DNA of 64,000 nt from Streptomyces sp. ISL-1. Lineage in GTDB: Bacteria > Actinomycetota > Actinomycetes > Streptomycetales > Streptomycetaceae. The notes below the pieces were generated by a model. That model saw only the letters and a list, made by a program, of their open reading frames with translations. It had not been told where the DNA came from and made no database searches. Below are positions 56,212 to 64,000 of the stretch, piece after piece (within the stretch, counting starts at the first letter, position 1; each line of letters opens with the position of its first letter). The stretch lies in the NCBI RefSeq assembly GCF_018614585.1, contig NZ_JAGGOI010000001.1:115063-179062 (forward strand). The letters run 5' to 3'. The translations under genes were made by a program, and so were the position numbers.

Positions 56212-56358
56212 CGAGGCTTCATGGCCGAGCGGTGCGTGGATCACGCTCGGCCGGCCCGCCGGGCAGTACCGGCGGATTCGAGAACTTTCACAGATGGCGA
56301 CCCCCGTTGGATGCGGGGCGGTGAGCCGCGGCCGAGACCGCGGCCAATGGGAGCGGAA

Positions 56359-59300
56359 ATGAACCAGCAGGGGACGCCTCGGCGCGCAGGTCGTGCGAGA
56401 CCAGGCAGTAAGCGCTGGATGCAGCGCGTCGCGACACTTACCGGATTCATCCTGGTGCCAGGTCTGTTGACGCCCATCTCTTATGTCGCCGACGCGCAGC
56501 CCCTTGGTACTTCCAAGCCGCCCTCGCATCGCAAGGACAATGTCCGGCCGGTTTCTCCGAAGCCCGACAAGCAGGCCGTGGCCTCGTTGCGACGTGCCGC
56601 CGAGGCGCGCCGCCAGGACACCAAGCGAGCCGGGACCGACCGTGGCAGAGAGGTCAGCTGGCCCTCAGCCGCCACTGCCGAACTGACGCTGCCCGCAAAG
56701 GGAACAGCCACTGCGGCTCCTGGCGCGCTGCCCCTCACGCTCGGCCGGCCGGCCACGCCCAAGGGGGCTAAGTCCCAGCCCGCCGAAGCCCGCTCAGTGA
56801 AGGTACGTGTCCTGGACCAGAAGGCGGCGGCCGGTCTCGGCGTGAAGGGCGTAGTACTCAACGCCACGGGACCGGTCAGCGGCGGCAGCGCGCAACTCGG
56901 CATCGGCTACGGCAAGTTTGCCTCGGCTTATGGCGGTGACTGGGCCGGGCGCCTGCAAGTGCTCCAACTGCCCGCTTGCGCTTTGACCACGCCTGACCAG
57001 CCCAAGTGCCGTACGCGCACTCCCTTGAACTTCACCAACGAGCGCTCCGATCAGCGCCTGCTCACGCAGGTTACCTTCAGCCCGTCGACGGCCGGCGGTC
57101 AGGCGATGGTGCTGGCCCTTGCGGCAGGTACCAAGTCCGGCTCCGGTGACTACAAGGCCACCCCGCTCGCGGCTTCCTCGACGTGGGAGGCCGGCGGCTC
57201 GTCGGGCACCTTCACGTGGTCGTATCCGTTGCGCACGCCCCCGGCCGCGGCAGGCCCGAAGCCTGACCTGAAGATCTCGTACGACTCCGGCAGCGTCGAT
57301 GGTCGCACCGCGTCCACGAACAACCAGGGCACGGCAATCGGTGAGGGCTTCGACATCACCTCGTCGTACGTCGAGCGCAAGTACGGTTCGTGTGACGACG
57401 ACGGTCAGACCGACAAGTTCGACCTGTGCTGGAAGTACGAGAACGCGTCACTGGTTTTGAACGGCAAGGCCACCGAGCTGGTCAAGGACGACACCAGCAG
57501 CCAGTGGCGGCTCAGGAACGACGATGCCTCCACCGTGATCCACCACTCCGACGCAAACGGAGCCGACAATGGCGATGACAACAAGGAGTACTGGACCGTC
57601 ATCACCGGCGACGGCACCAAGTACCACTTCGGTCTGAACAAGCTCCCGGGTTCCACCACCGAGGCCACCCAGTCGGTGTGGACCGTCCCAGTATTCGGTG
57701 ACGACTCGGGTGAACCCGGCTACTCACAGAGCGGCAGCTTCGCCGGCCGCGCTGAAAAGCAGGCCTGGCGGTGGAACCTCGACTACGTCGAGGACACGCA
57801 CGGCAATGCCTCGTCCCATTGGTATGCGGCTGAGCCCAACCACTACGACATGCTTGGCGACGACACCACGGGCACGGAGTACGTACGCGGCGGCATCCTC
57901 AAGGAGATCCGCTACGGCCAGCGCAAGGACACCTTGTTCGCGTCGCCGGCCGGGTCCAATCGTGTGCTCTTCGACTACGCCGAGCGTTGCGTGGCGTCCG
58001 GTACAGGCTGTGACTCGCTGACCGAGGACACCCGGGACAACTGGCCCGACGTGCCCTTCGACGCGGAGTGCAAGGCCGACCTGAAGTGCACCGGCAATGT
58101 CGGCCCCAGCTTCTACACCCGCAAGCGCATGACCGGCATCACCACCCAGGCATGGAATGCTGCCGCTGCAAGCCCGGCGTACGCTCCGGTGGACTCCTGG
58201 CAGTTGAAGCAGACCTACATCGACCCCGGCGACACCGGTGACTCGACCGACCAGTCCCTGTGGCTCTCCGAGATCCGCCACACCGGGCAGCGTGGCACCG
58301 CCATCACTCTGCCGCCTGTGACCTTCGGCCACGAGTACCGGCCCAACCGCGTCGACGGCGCGAGCGACAACATCCTGCCCCTTAACAAGCCACGTCTGTA
58401 CACGATCACGTCCGAGGCCGGAGCCCAGACCATCGTCAACTACCTGCAGGCTGATTGCCTGGCAGGTCAGGCGAAGCCCAAGGTCGACACGAACACTCGC
58501 CGCTGCTACCCCGTCTACTGGTCTCCCAACGGTGCCAGCGAACCGACGCTGGACTGGTTCCACAAGTATCCGGTCGAGGCAGTCCGCACCACGGCTCCGA
58601 ACAGCGGCTCGGAAGCCGTCCAGCACACCTACACATACGCGGGTGGCGGTGCCTGGCACTACAACGAAGACCCGATGACTGCGGCCAAGGAGCGCACCTG
58701 GTCGATCTGGCGAGGCTTCGAAAAGGTCACCCACCTCACAGGCCTGCCTGACAGGACCCAGTCCAAGACCGTCACCGTCTACATGCGGGGCATGAACGGC
58801 GACCGCGTAGTGGGCAGCGACGGCAAGACCCCCGACCCGGATCAGCGCAAGTCGGCCACGGTCACCGGTATCAAGGCGCCAGCACTCACCGACACCGAGC
58901 AATACGCCGGTCTCACCCGTGAATCGGTCACTTACAACGGCTCTCAGGAAGTCTCCGGAACCGTCAACGACCCTTGGTCCAAGCGGACAGCGACACAGCA
59001 CAAGTCCTACGCTGACACCGAGGCTCACTTCGTCCGCACGGGGGCAACGCACTCCCGTACCAACATCACCAGCGCCGGCACCCCGAGGGACCGCGTCCGC
59101 ACGACGGAGACGCTGTACGACGCCTACGGCATGGCCTACCAAGTCGAGGACAAGGGCGACGACGGCCTGCCCAATGACGAAAAGTGCACCCTCACCTGGT
59201 ACGCGCGCAACAACTCCGTCGGCATCAACTCCTTGGTCTCTCGCACTCGCACCACGGCAGGACCGTGCCTTGCCGACACGATGCTGGACCTGCCCATCGA

Positions 59301-62300
59301 CTCCACCAGCCCCGGCGATGTCATCTCCGACACCGCTACTGCTTTCGACTCCACCACGTGGTCGGCATCGCAGGAACCGCAGGTGGGCGAGGCCCGATGG
59401 ACGGGCCGTGCCAAGGGCTACGGGCTCGATGACCAGCCCAGCTGGCAGAAGACGAGCACGATCACGTACGACGCTCTCGGCCGCCCGCTGACAGTGAAGG
59501 ACGCCAACGGCACCGCCATCACAGCCAGCACGTACACGCCGGCGGGCACCGGGCCGCTGACGTCCTCCACGGCCGCCAACGCCAAGGGCCACACCATGAC
59601 CACGCTCTTCGATTTCGGCACTGGGGCGGCCAAGAAGGTCACCGACCCCAACGGCAGGGTCACCGAGTCCAAATACGACGCTCTCGGCCGAGTCACCGAG
59701 GTCTGGCTGCCCAACAGCCTCCGGGCGGACGAAAACCTGGCCAATTACGTCTACAGGTACAGCCTCACCAACTCGGCTTTGCCCTGGGTGTCCACGGACA
59801 CCCTCAAGGGCGACGGCTCGGGCTACAACACCACGTACGAGATCTACGACCCTTTGCTTCGCCTCCGGCAGGTTCAGACGGCCTCTCCCTCGGGCGGTAT
59901 GACGGTCGCCCAGACCGTCTACGACGAGCGGGGCCTGGCGACCATTTCCCAGGCTAATATCTGGGACCACGACACCATTCCTTCGGGGACTCTGGTCGAG
60001 ATTGACGGTGGGCAGCCGCCCCTGCAGACCACCACCACCTACGACGGTGCGGCTCGTGCAGTCACGGCGGTTACCAAGGTTCGAAACACCGACCGCTGGA
60101 CCATCAACACCACCTACGCCGGCGACACGGTGACCACCAGTGCCCCGTCCGGAGGCCAGGCCACCGCCGAGGTCACCAACGCCTTGGGCCACACCACGGA
60201 ACGCCGGGAGTACGGTGGGCCGGAGCCGACCGGAACCGACTACACCAAAACGTCGTACACGTACACATCGGCCGGTCAGCAGAAGTCCGTCACTGGACCC
60301 GACCAGGCCAAGTGGACATACGGGTATGACCTGTTCGGCCGACAGACCAGCACCGCCGATCCGGACAAGGGCACCAGCACCACTTCGTACGACGAACTCG
60401 ACCAGCCCGTCAGCTCAATCGACGCCCGCAACAAGTCCCTGGTTTCCGAGTACGACGTCCTCGGCCGCAAGACCGGCCTGTGGGACGGTACGAAGACCGA
60501 CTCCACGAAGTTGGCGGCCTGGACCTTCGACACCCTCGCCAAGGGCCAGCAGGACACCGCCGTTCGCTACGTGGACGGCGCTGGTACCACCGGCAAGGCG
60601 TACACGAGCAAGGTCACGGCCTATGACGCGATGTACAAGGCTACCGGCAGTCAGCTAACTCTCCCGGACAGAACCAAGGAGCCGCTGGTCGACGCCGGCG
60701 TTCCCCAGACTTTGTCCTTCTCGGGCAGCTATTACGTCGACGGCACGCCCAAGCACACTCTCCACCCCGCCGTCGCGGGACTCGCCAGTGAGTCGGTCGC
60801 GTACGGCTATGACTTCAGGGGTGTCGGCCTTCAGCGCACGATGACGGGTACCAGTGGGTACCAAGTGGGCGCTTCCTTCTCTCCACTTGGCGAGACCTAC
60901 CGGCTCGCGATCGGCACCGACATCTCGAAGGTGATCAACCTCGACTACGAGTACGAGGACGGCACGGGTCGGCTCACGCACTCCTGGGTCAACGATCCCC
61001 AGCGTGCCTACCGGCTGCAGGACCTCTACTTCAGTCAGGACGATGCAGGGAACGTCACCTCGATCTTCGACAAGACGGACCTCGGCGGCACCGGCAAGTT
61101 GGACTCCCAGTGCTTCGCCTACGACGGCCACCGTCGCCTCACCGAGGCATGGACTCCGAAGACGGCTGACTGTGCGGCAAGCGGTCGCACGACGGCGAAC
61201 CTGGGCGGCGCGGCGCCGTACTGGTCCAGCTACACCTACAACGCTGCAGGCCAGCGCCAGTCCGAGACCCAGCACACGACGTCGGGTGACACCACGGCTG
61301 CTTACACGTACGGCACTGCCGACAACCAGCCTCACCCGTTGGCCAAGACAGTCGTAGGCGCCAAGACCAACAGCTACGCGTACGACAAGGCGGGCAACAC
61401 GACCAGCCGTCCCGGTACCCAGGCTCAGCAGACCCTGACCTGGAACACCGAAGGAAAGCTCGTCGGCACGGCCGAACCCGCCGCTCAAACCAAGCCCGCT
61501 ACGGGCAGGAGTTATCTGTACGACGCCAGTGGCGAACTCCTGATCCGGCGCAACACCACCGGCGACGGTGACACGGTCCTGTACCTCGGCGGCAACGAGG
61601 TCCGCCTCACCACCAAGGGCACGACCAAGACGCTCTCCGGCACCCGCTACTACGCGGCGGCAGGCCAGACCATCGCGGTCCGCACGGCAACGGTGGGGAT
61701 CACCGGCACCAAGCTCAACCTGCTTGCCGGTGACCACCACGGCACCTCCAGCGTGGCGATCGACGCGACCACTCTGGCGGTTACGAAGCGCTACGCGACG
61801 CCGTTCGGCTCCCCTCGCGGCACGAACCCCACGGCGTGGCCTGACGACAAGGCGTTCCTCGGCAAGCCGGCCGACACCACCACTGGTCTCACTCACATCG
61901 GTGCCCGCGAATACGACCCAGGCATCGGCCAGTTCATCAGTGTCGACCCACTTCTGGCCCTAGACCAGCACCAGTCGCTCAACGGATACGCCTACGCCAA
62001 CAACAACCCGACCACCTTCTCCGACCCCACCGGCCTCATGAACGCTGACGTTGGCAGCGGGTGCACCAACCACTGCGAAGAGCAAAAGCAATGGGTCGAA
62101 GAGAACATCCTGGGGGAGTCAAAGACGGAGGGCGAGGTCGGCTTTGACCGGAATGGTGATGGGCAGATCCATCTAATCAAGGATGTGTACATTCCGGCTG
62201 ACTGGGACTTCTCAACCGAAATATCCTGGGCGTACATCAATAAACTTCGCAGTCTCTGTCACTACGACATCCACGACTGCTACGGCGCCGAGAGCCTGGA

Positions 62301-63234
62301 CCCGACGCCTGGCAAGGTCCGTAGCTGGGCCTGTAAGGAAGTAACGGGCCTCGGCTGCCGTGACGGCGACAACATCGGCGAAATGATGGCCGGCCTGTTC
62401 CTCATCAGCGCGCAGGAATACTCCGGTGCGAGGAAGGGAGCAGGGCCGAAGCCCAAGTCATCCTGTCAGTGCTTCCTTGCAGGCACGGATGTCCTTATGG
62501 CCGATGGAACCACCAAGGATATTGAGGACGTCGAACTCGGCGACAAGGTGTTGGCGACCGACCCAGAAACAGGAGAAACGGGTCCTAGGGAAATAACCCG
62601 CCTGATTCGCACTCAGGACGACAAACACTTCAACGACCTATCCATTGCCACTGACGACGGAGTCGAGACCCTCGCCGCAACACATGAGCACCCTTTCTGG
62701 TCACCTTCAGAAAAGCGGTGGATCGACGCGGCGGGCCTTGAGCCGGGCATGAGCTTGCTCACCGACGACGGTGACACGGTCGTCGTGACGGCAAACAAGC
62801 CCTTCACTCGGCACGCCCGCACCTACAACCTCACTGTGGACGACCTGCACACGTACTATGTGCTGGCGGGGGAGACGCCGGTACTGGTTCACAACAGCAA
62901 CTGCCGCTTCGGTGCCCCGCTCAAGGATGGGATTTTCGGCCAGAGCAAGGCCGCAACCCAGAGCCGAATCCAAGAGGTCGTTGACTTCTACGACATGAAC
63001 GGGCGACCGCCTGCCATGACGCATCAGGGCGGCAGGAGAGGTCGACCTGCCGGAGAGTACGGAAACGGCAATGGGCAGCTCCCAGATAGACCGCTCGGCT
63101 ACTACACGGAGAGCGATGTTTGGCCTTCCGGTAGAGGGACGGGAAATCGAGGGGCGGAGCGTCTCGTATTCGGGGGGAAGGGTGAGGTGTATTACACCTC
63201 CAATCACTACGACAATTTCATCCGACTTCGATGA
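56359..63234 (+). CDS. Secreted RHS/YD-repeat polymorphic toxin with Hint domain and barnase-like tip
   Basis: A 2291-residue protein. ATG at 56359 follows GGGAG. A signal peptide is near residues 20-46. The middle has an SpvB/TcaC-like beta region, YD repeats from about residue 1034 (ITYDALGRPL and YDALGRVTEV), and an RHS core ending at DPTGL near 1892 (HIGAREYDPGIGQFISVDPL). A Hint self-cleavage domain spans about 2036-2179: Cys2038 starts CFLAGTDVLMADG and it ends VLVHN. The last 112 residues are a barnase-family RNase with Glu2251, Arg2264, Arg2268 and His2283 at the active-site positions. The YD shell would encase the toxin and Hint would free it. A barstar-like gene follows. Confidence 0.92.
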   Translation: MNQQGTPRRAGRARPGSKRWMQRVATLTGFILVPGLLTPISYVADAQPLGTSKPPSHRKDNVRPVSPKPDKQAVASLRRAAEARRQDTKRAGTDRGREVSWPSAATAELTLPAKGTATAAPGALPLTLGRPATPKGAKSQPAEARSVKVRVLDQKAAAGLGVKGVVLNATGPVSGGSAQLGIGYGKFASAYGGDWAGRLQVLQLPACALTTPDQPKCRTRTPLNFTNERSDQRLLTQVTFSPSTAGGQAMVLALAAGTKSGSGDYKATPLAASSTWEAGGSSGTFTWSYPLRTPPAAAGPKPDLKISYDSGSVDGRTASTNNQGTAIGEGFDITSSYVERKYGSCDDDGQTDKFDLCWKYENASLVLNGKATELVKDDTSSQWRLRNDDASTVIHHSDANGADNGDDNKEYWTVITGDGTKYHFGLNKLPGSTTEATQSVWTVPVFGDDSGEPGYSQSGSFAGRAEKQAWRWNLDYVEDTHGNASSHWYAAEPNHYDMLGDDTTGTEYVRGGILKEIRYGQRKDTLFASPAGSNRVLFDYAERCVASGTGCDSLTEDTRDNWPDVPFDAECKADLKCTGNVGPSFYTRKRMTGITTQAWNAAAASPAYAPVDSWQLKQTYIDPGDTGDSTDQSLWLSEIRHTGQRGTAITLPPVTFGHEYRPNRVDGASDNILPLNKPRLYTITSEAGAQTIVNYLQADCLAGQAKPKVDTNTRRCYPVYWSPNGASEPTLDWFHKYPVEAVRTTAPNSGSEAVQHTYTYAGGGAWHYNEDPMTAAKERTWSIWRGFEKVTHLTGLPDRTQSKTVTVYMRGMNGDRVVGSDGKTPDPDQRKSATVTGIKAPALTDTEQYAGLTRESVTYNGSQEVSGTVNDPWSKRTATQHKSYADTEAHFVRTGATHSRTNITSAGTPRDRVRTTETLYDAYGMAYQVEDKGDDGLPNDEKCTLTWYARNNSVGINSLVSRTRTTAGPCLADTMLDLPIDSTSPGDVISDTATAFDSTTWSASQEPQVGEARWTGRAKGYGLDDQPSWQKTSTITYDALGRPLTVKDANGTAITASTYTPAGTGPLTSSTAANAKGHTMTTLFDFGTGAAKKVTDPNGRVTESKYDALGRVTEVWLPNSLRADENLANYVYRYSLTNSALPWVSTDTLKGDGSGYNTTYEIYDPLLRLRQVQTASPSGGMTVAQTVYDERGLATISQANIWDHDTIPSGTLVEIDGGQPPLQTTTTYDGAARAVTAVTKVRNTDRWTINTTYAGDTVTTSAPSGGQATAEVTNALGHTTERREYGGPEPTGTDYTKTSYTYTSAGQQKSVTGPDQAKWTYGYDLFGRQTSTADPDKGTSTTSYDELDQPVSSIDARNKSLVSEYDVLGRKTGLWDGTKTDSTKLAAWTFDTLAKGQQDTAVRYVDGAGTTGKAYTSKVTAYDAMYKATGSQLTLPDRTKEPLVDAGVPQTLSFSGSYYVDGTPKHTLHPAVAGLASESVAYGYDFRGVGLQRTMTGTSGYQVGASFSPLGETYRLAIGTDISKVINLDYEYEDGTGRLTHSWVNDPQRAYRLQDLYFSQDDAGNVTSIFDKTDLGGTGKLDSQCFAYDGHRRLTEAWTPKTADCAASGRTTANLGGAAPYWSSYTYNAAGQRQSETQHTTSGDTTAAYTYGTADNQPHPLAKTVVGAKTNSYAYDKAGNTTSRPGTQAQQTLTWNTEGKLVGTAEPAAQTKPATGRSYLYDASGELLIRRNTTGDGDTVLYLGGNEVRLTTKGTTKTLSGTRYYAAAGQTIAVRTATVGITGTKLNLLAGDHHGTSSVAIDATTLAVTKRYATPFGSPRGTNPTAWPDDKAFLGKPADTTTGLTHIGAREYDPGIGQFISVDPLLALDQHQSLNGYAYANNNPTTFSDPTGLMNADVGSGCTNHCEEQKQWVEENILGESKTEGEVGFDRNGDGQIHLIKDVYIPADWDFSTEISWAYINKLRSLCHYDIHDCYGAESLDPTPGKVRSWACKEVTGLGCRDGDNIGEMMAGLFLISAQEYSGARKGAGPKPKSSCQCFLAGTDVLMADGTTKDIEDVELGDKVLATDPETGETGPREITRLIRTQDDKHFNDLSIATDDGVETLAATHEHPFWSPSEKRWIDAAGLEPGMSLLTDDGDTVVVTANKPFTRHARTYNLTVDDLHTYYVLAGETPVLVHNSNCRFGAPLKDGIFGQSKAATQSRIQEVVDFYDMNGRPPAMTHQGGRRGRPAGEYGNGNGQLPDRPLGYYTESDVWPSGRGTGNRGAERLVFGGKGEVYYTSNHYDNFIRLR

Positions 63235-63259
63235 GGGGTTGGCGAAAGGTTGAGGAAAC

Positions 63260-63694
63260 GTGCAGTGGCGACCCATCTCTAGTGTCATCCCAGAGCTGTC
63301 TGCCCCGCCCTATCTGCTTCCGGAGGTTGGCCGAGATGAGGTCACGCGTCGCGTAGAGGGTCAGGGAATCGAGGTCCGATGCATCGATGCCTCACGCTTC
63401 CAATCGGAGCGTGACGCCTCGCTGGCAGTTGGGCGGGAACTTGACTTCCCGAGCTACTTTCGTGGCGGCTGGGATGGGTTCTTCGACTTGCTGTCTGCCG
63501 AATTTCAAGAGAAACCGCGCCGATTGATCGTGGGGCTTCTGAATTCGAATGTTCTTTCAGGTCGAGATTTGCGCCTGTTCGTGAACATGTCTTGGCATCT
63601 GCAGAATGCGACGGAAACGATTGAGTCCGAGGGTGGCGGTGAATGGCAGCTGGAATTCTTTTACTGGGGGACTTGGAGCCCAGTGGGAGGGTGA
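63260..63694 (+). CDS. Barstar-family immunity protein
   Basis: A 144-residue protein that should bind and block the RNase tip of the upstream RHS protein. The barstar core reads ASLAVGRELDFPSYFRGG then WDGFFDLLSAEF. Asp72 and Asp76 stand where barstar Asp35 and Asp39 plug the barnase active site. A C-terminal strand (WQLEFFYWGTWSP) replaces the usual barstar end, and the N-terminal 40 residues are extra. The GTG start has GAGGAAA just upstream and lies 25 bp after the toxin stop. Base composition is AT-richer than the chromosome, like the toxin tip. Confidence 0.88.
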   Translation: MQWRPISSVIPELSAPPYLLPEVGRDEVTRRVEGQGIEVRCIDASRFQSERDASLAVGRELDFPSYFRGGWDGFFDLLSAEFQEKPRRLIVGLLNSNVLSGRDLRLFVNMSWHLQNATETIESEGGGEWQLEFFYWGTWSPVGG

Positions 63695-63739
63695 GCTTGA
63701 CTCTCTACCCGTGATGGCGTCGTAAGCGATAGCGAACTA

Positions 63740-63771
63740 CAGGCCCCACCGGAACCTTCCGGTGGGGCCTG
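63740..63771. terminator. Bidirectional terminator between immunity and integrase genes
   Basis: CAGGCCCCACCGGAA (63740-63754) pairs with TTCCGGTGGGGCCTG (63757-63771), leaving a tetraloop. It sits between two converging genes. Confidence 0.85.
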
Positions 63772-63804
63772 TGCGGTGTCTGACGGCCGTAATTGACGGC
63801 AACG

Positions 63805-64000
63805 TCAGCGGACGAGCGCGGTGCAGGTTGGCGGTTCATCGCCGTCGGAGCGCGCCGTCTCGGTGGTCTCCAGGCTGCCGAGCGCGGTGCTGAGGGTGTC
63901 GATGGCGTCTCGCTGGAGGCGGAGTCGAACGTGGGCGTAGACGGTTGCGGTGACACCGATGTGGGCGTGGCCGAGGAGTGAGGTGACCCCCGTGGTGTGG
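63805..64000 (-). CDS. C-terminal end of a tyrosine recombinase/integrase, cut by window end
   Basis: The leftward frame is open from the window edge to TGA at 63807-63805, giving about 64 residues. They read TTGVTSLLGHAHIGVTATVY then AHVRLRLQRDAIDTLSTAL, the end of a phage-type integrase. The LGHAH His and the nucleophile Tyr in TATVYAHV are intact. The rest of the gene, including the two catalytic Arg, lies beyond the window. It faces the RHS island and could mark the border of an integrative element. Confidence 0.85.
   Translation of the reverse strand, partial: HTTGVTSLLGHAHIGVTATVYAHVRLRLQRDAIDTLSTALGSLETTETARSDGDEPPTCTALVR

Noticed and set aside
57724..60192. An 822-codon leftward open frame antisense to the RHS gene
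   Set aside because: It mirrors YD-repeat coding DNA and has no domain, ribosome site or plausible promoter.

Overview
This window is chromosomal DNA from a high-GC actinomycete, almost certainly Streptomyces. Support comes from very high GC with G/C-rich third codon positions, frequent GTG/TTG starts, many secreted enzymes, a sortase-E type LAETG surface protein, a DynA/DynB-like dynamin pair next to a single-strand DNA-binding protein, an EttA-type ABC-F ATPase, and a chitosan-oligosaccharide (csnR-K type) uptake operon. All calls come from reading the sequence and its translations; no database search was run.

Layout. 1-9.3 kb: tail of a membrane protein, a subtilisin-like protease, a GNAT acetyltransferase, an unusual one-chain alpha/beta-hydrolase + ABC ATPase with its permease, an HTH regulator, a VWA lipoprotein and a DUF1772 membrane protein. 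9.3-17.4 kb is looser and partly decayed: a streptogrisin-like protease, a ricin-lectin pseudogene, a TPR/polyprenyl-synthase operon under a strong palindrome, a DksA/TraR-type protein, remnants of an SDR and (weakly) a SnoaL-like protein, a muconolactone-isomerase-like protein, an ATP-grasp protein, and an integrase remnant beside tRNA-Arg(UCU). 17.6-26.6 kb is core-like: dynA, dynB, ssb, a thioester-domain adhesin, ettA, a thioesterase and a conserved hypothetical protein.

26.7-32.6 kb holds an IclR regulator followed by three enzymes that together would turn glycine betaine into glycine: Rieske monooxygenase, dimethylglycine oxidase and monomeric sarcosine oxidase. A truncated haemoglobin and a PIMT-like methyltransferase follow. 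34.3-45.1 kb is one long leftward cluster of seven genes. It contains a GlnX-like membrane protein, a GlnH-like glutamate-binding protein, a coiled-coil protein, a PknG-type kinase, a PP2C phosphatase, a VWA protein and an FHA protein. This is an expanded form of the mycobacterial pknG-glnH-glnX amino-acid sensing locus. 45.3-52.2 kb is the complete csnR-E-F-G-H-K type operon with a palindromic operator before the ROK repressor.

52.5-64 kb looks like an accessory island: a secreted LamG protein, a 2291-residue secreted RHS/YD-repeat protein ending in a Hint self-cleavage domain and a barnase-like RNase tip, a barstar-like immunity gene, and the 3' end of a tyrosine recombinase running off the window. 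Base composition drops in the toxin tip and immunity gene, as expected for exchangeable polymorphic-toxin cassettes. The most interesting systems are the RHS-Hint-barnase/barstar locus, the seven-gene PknG cluster, the hydrolase-ABC fusion, and the TPR/prenyl-synthase pair.
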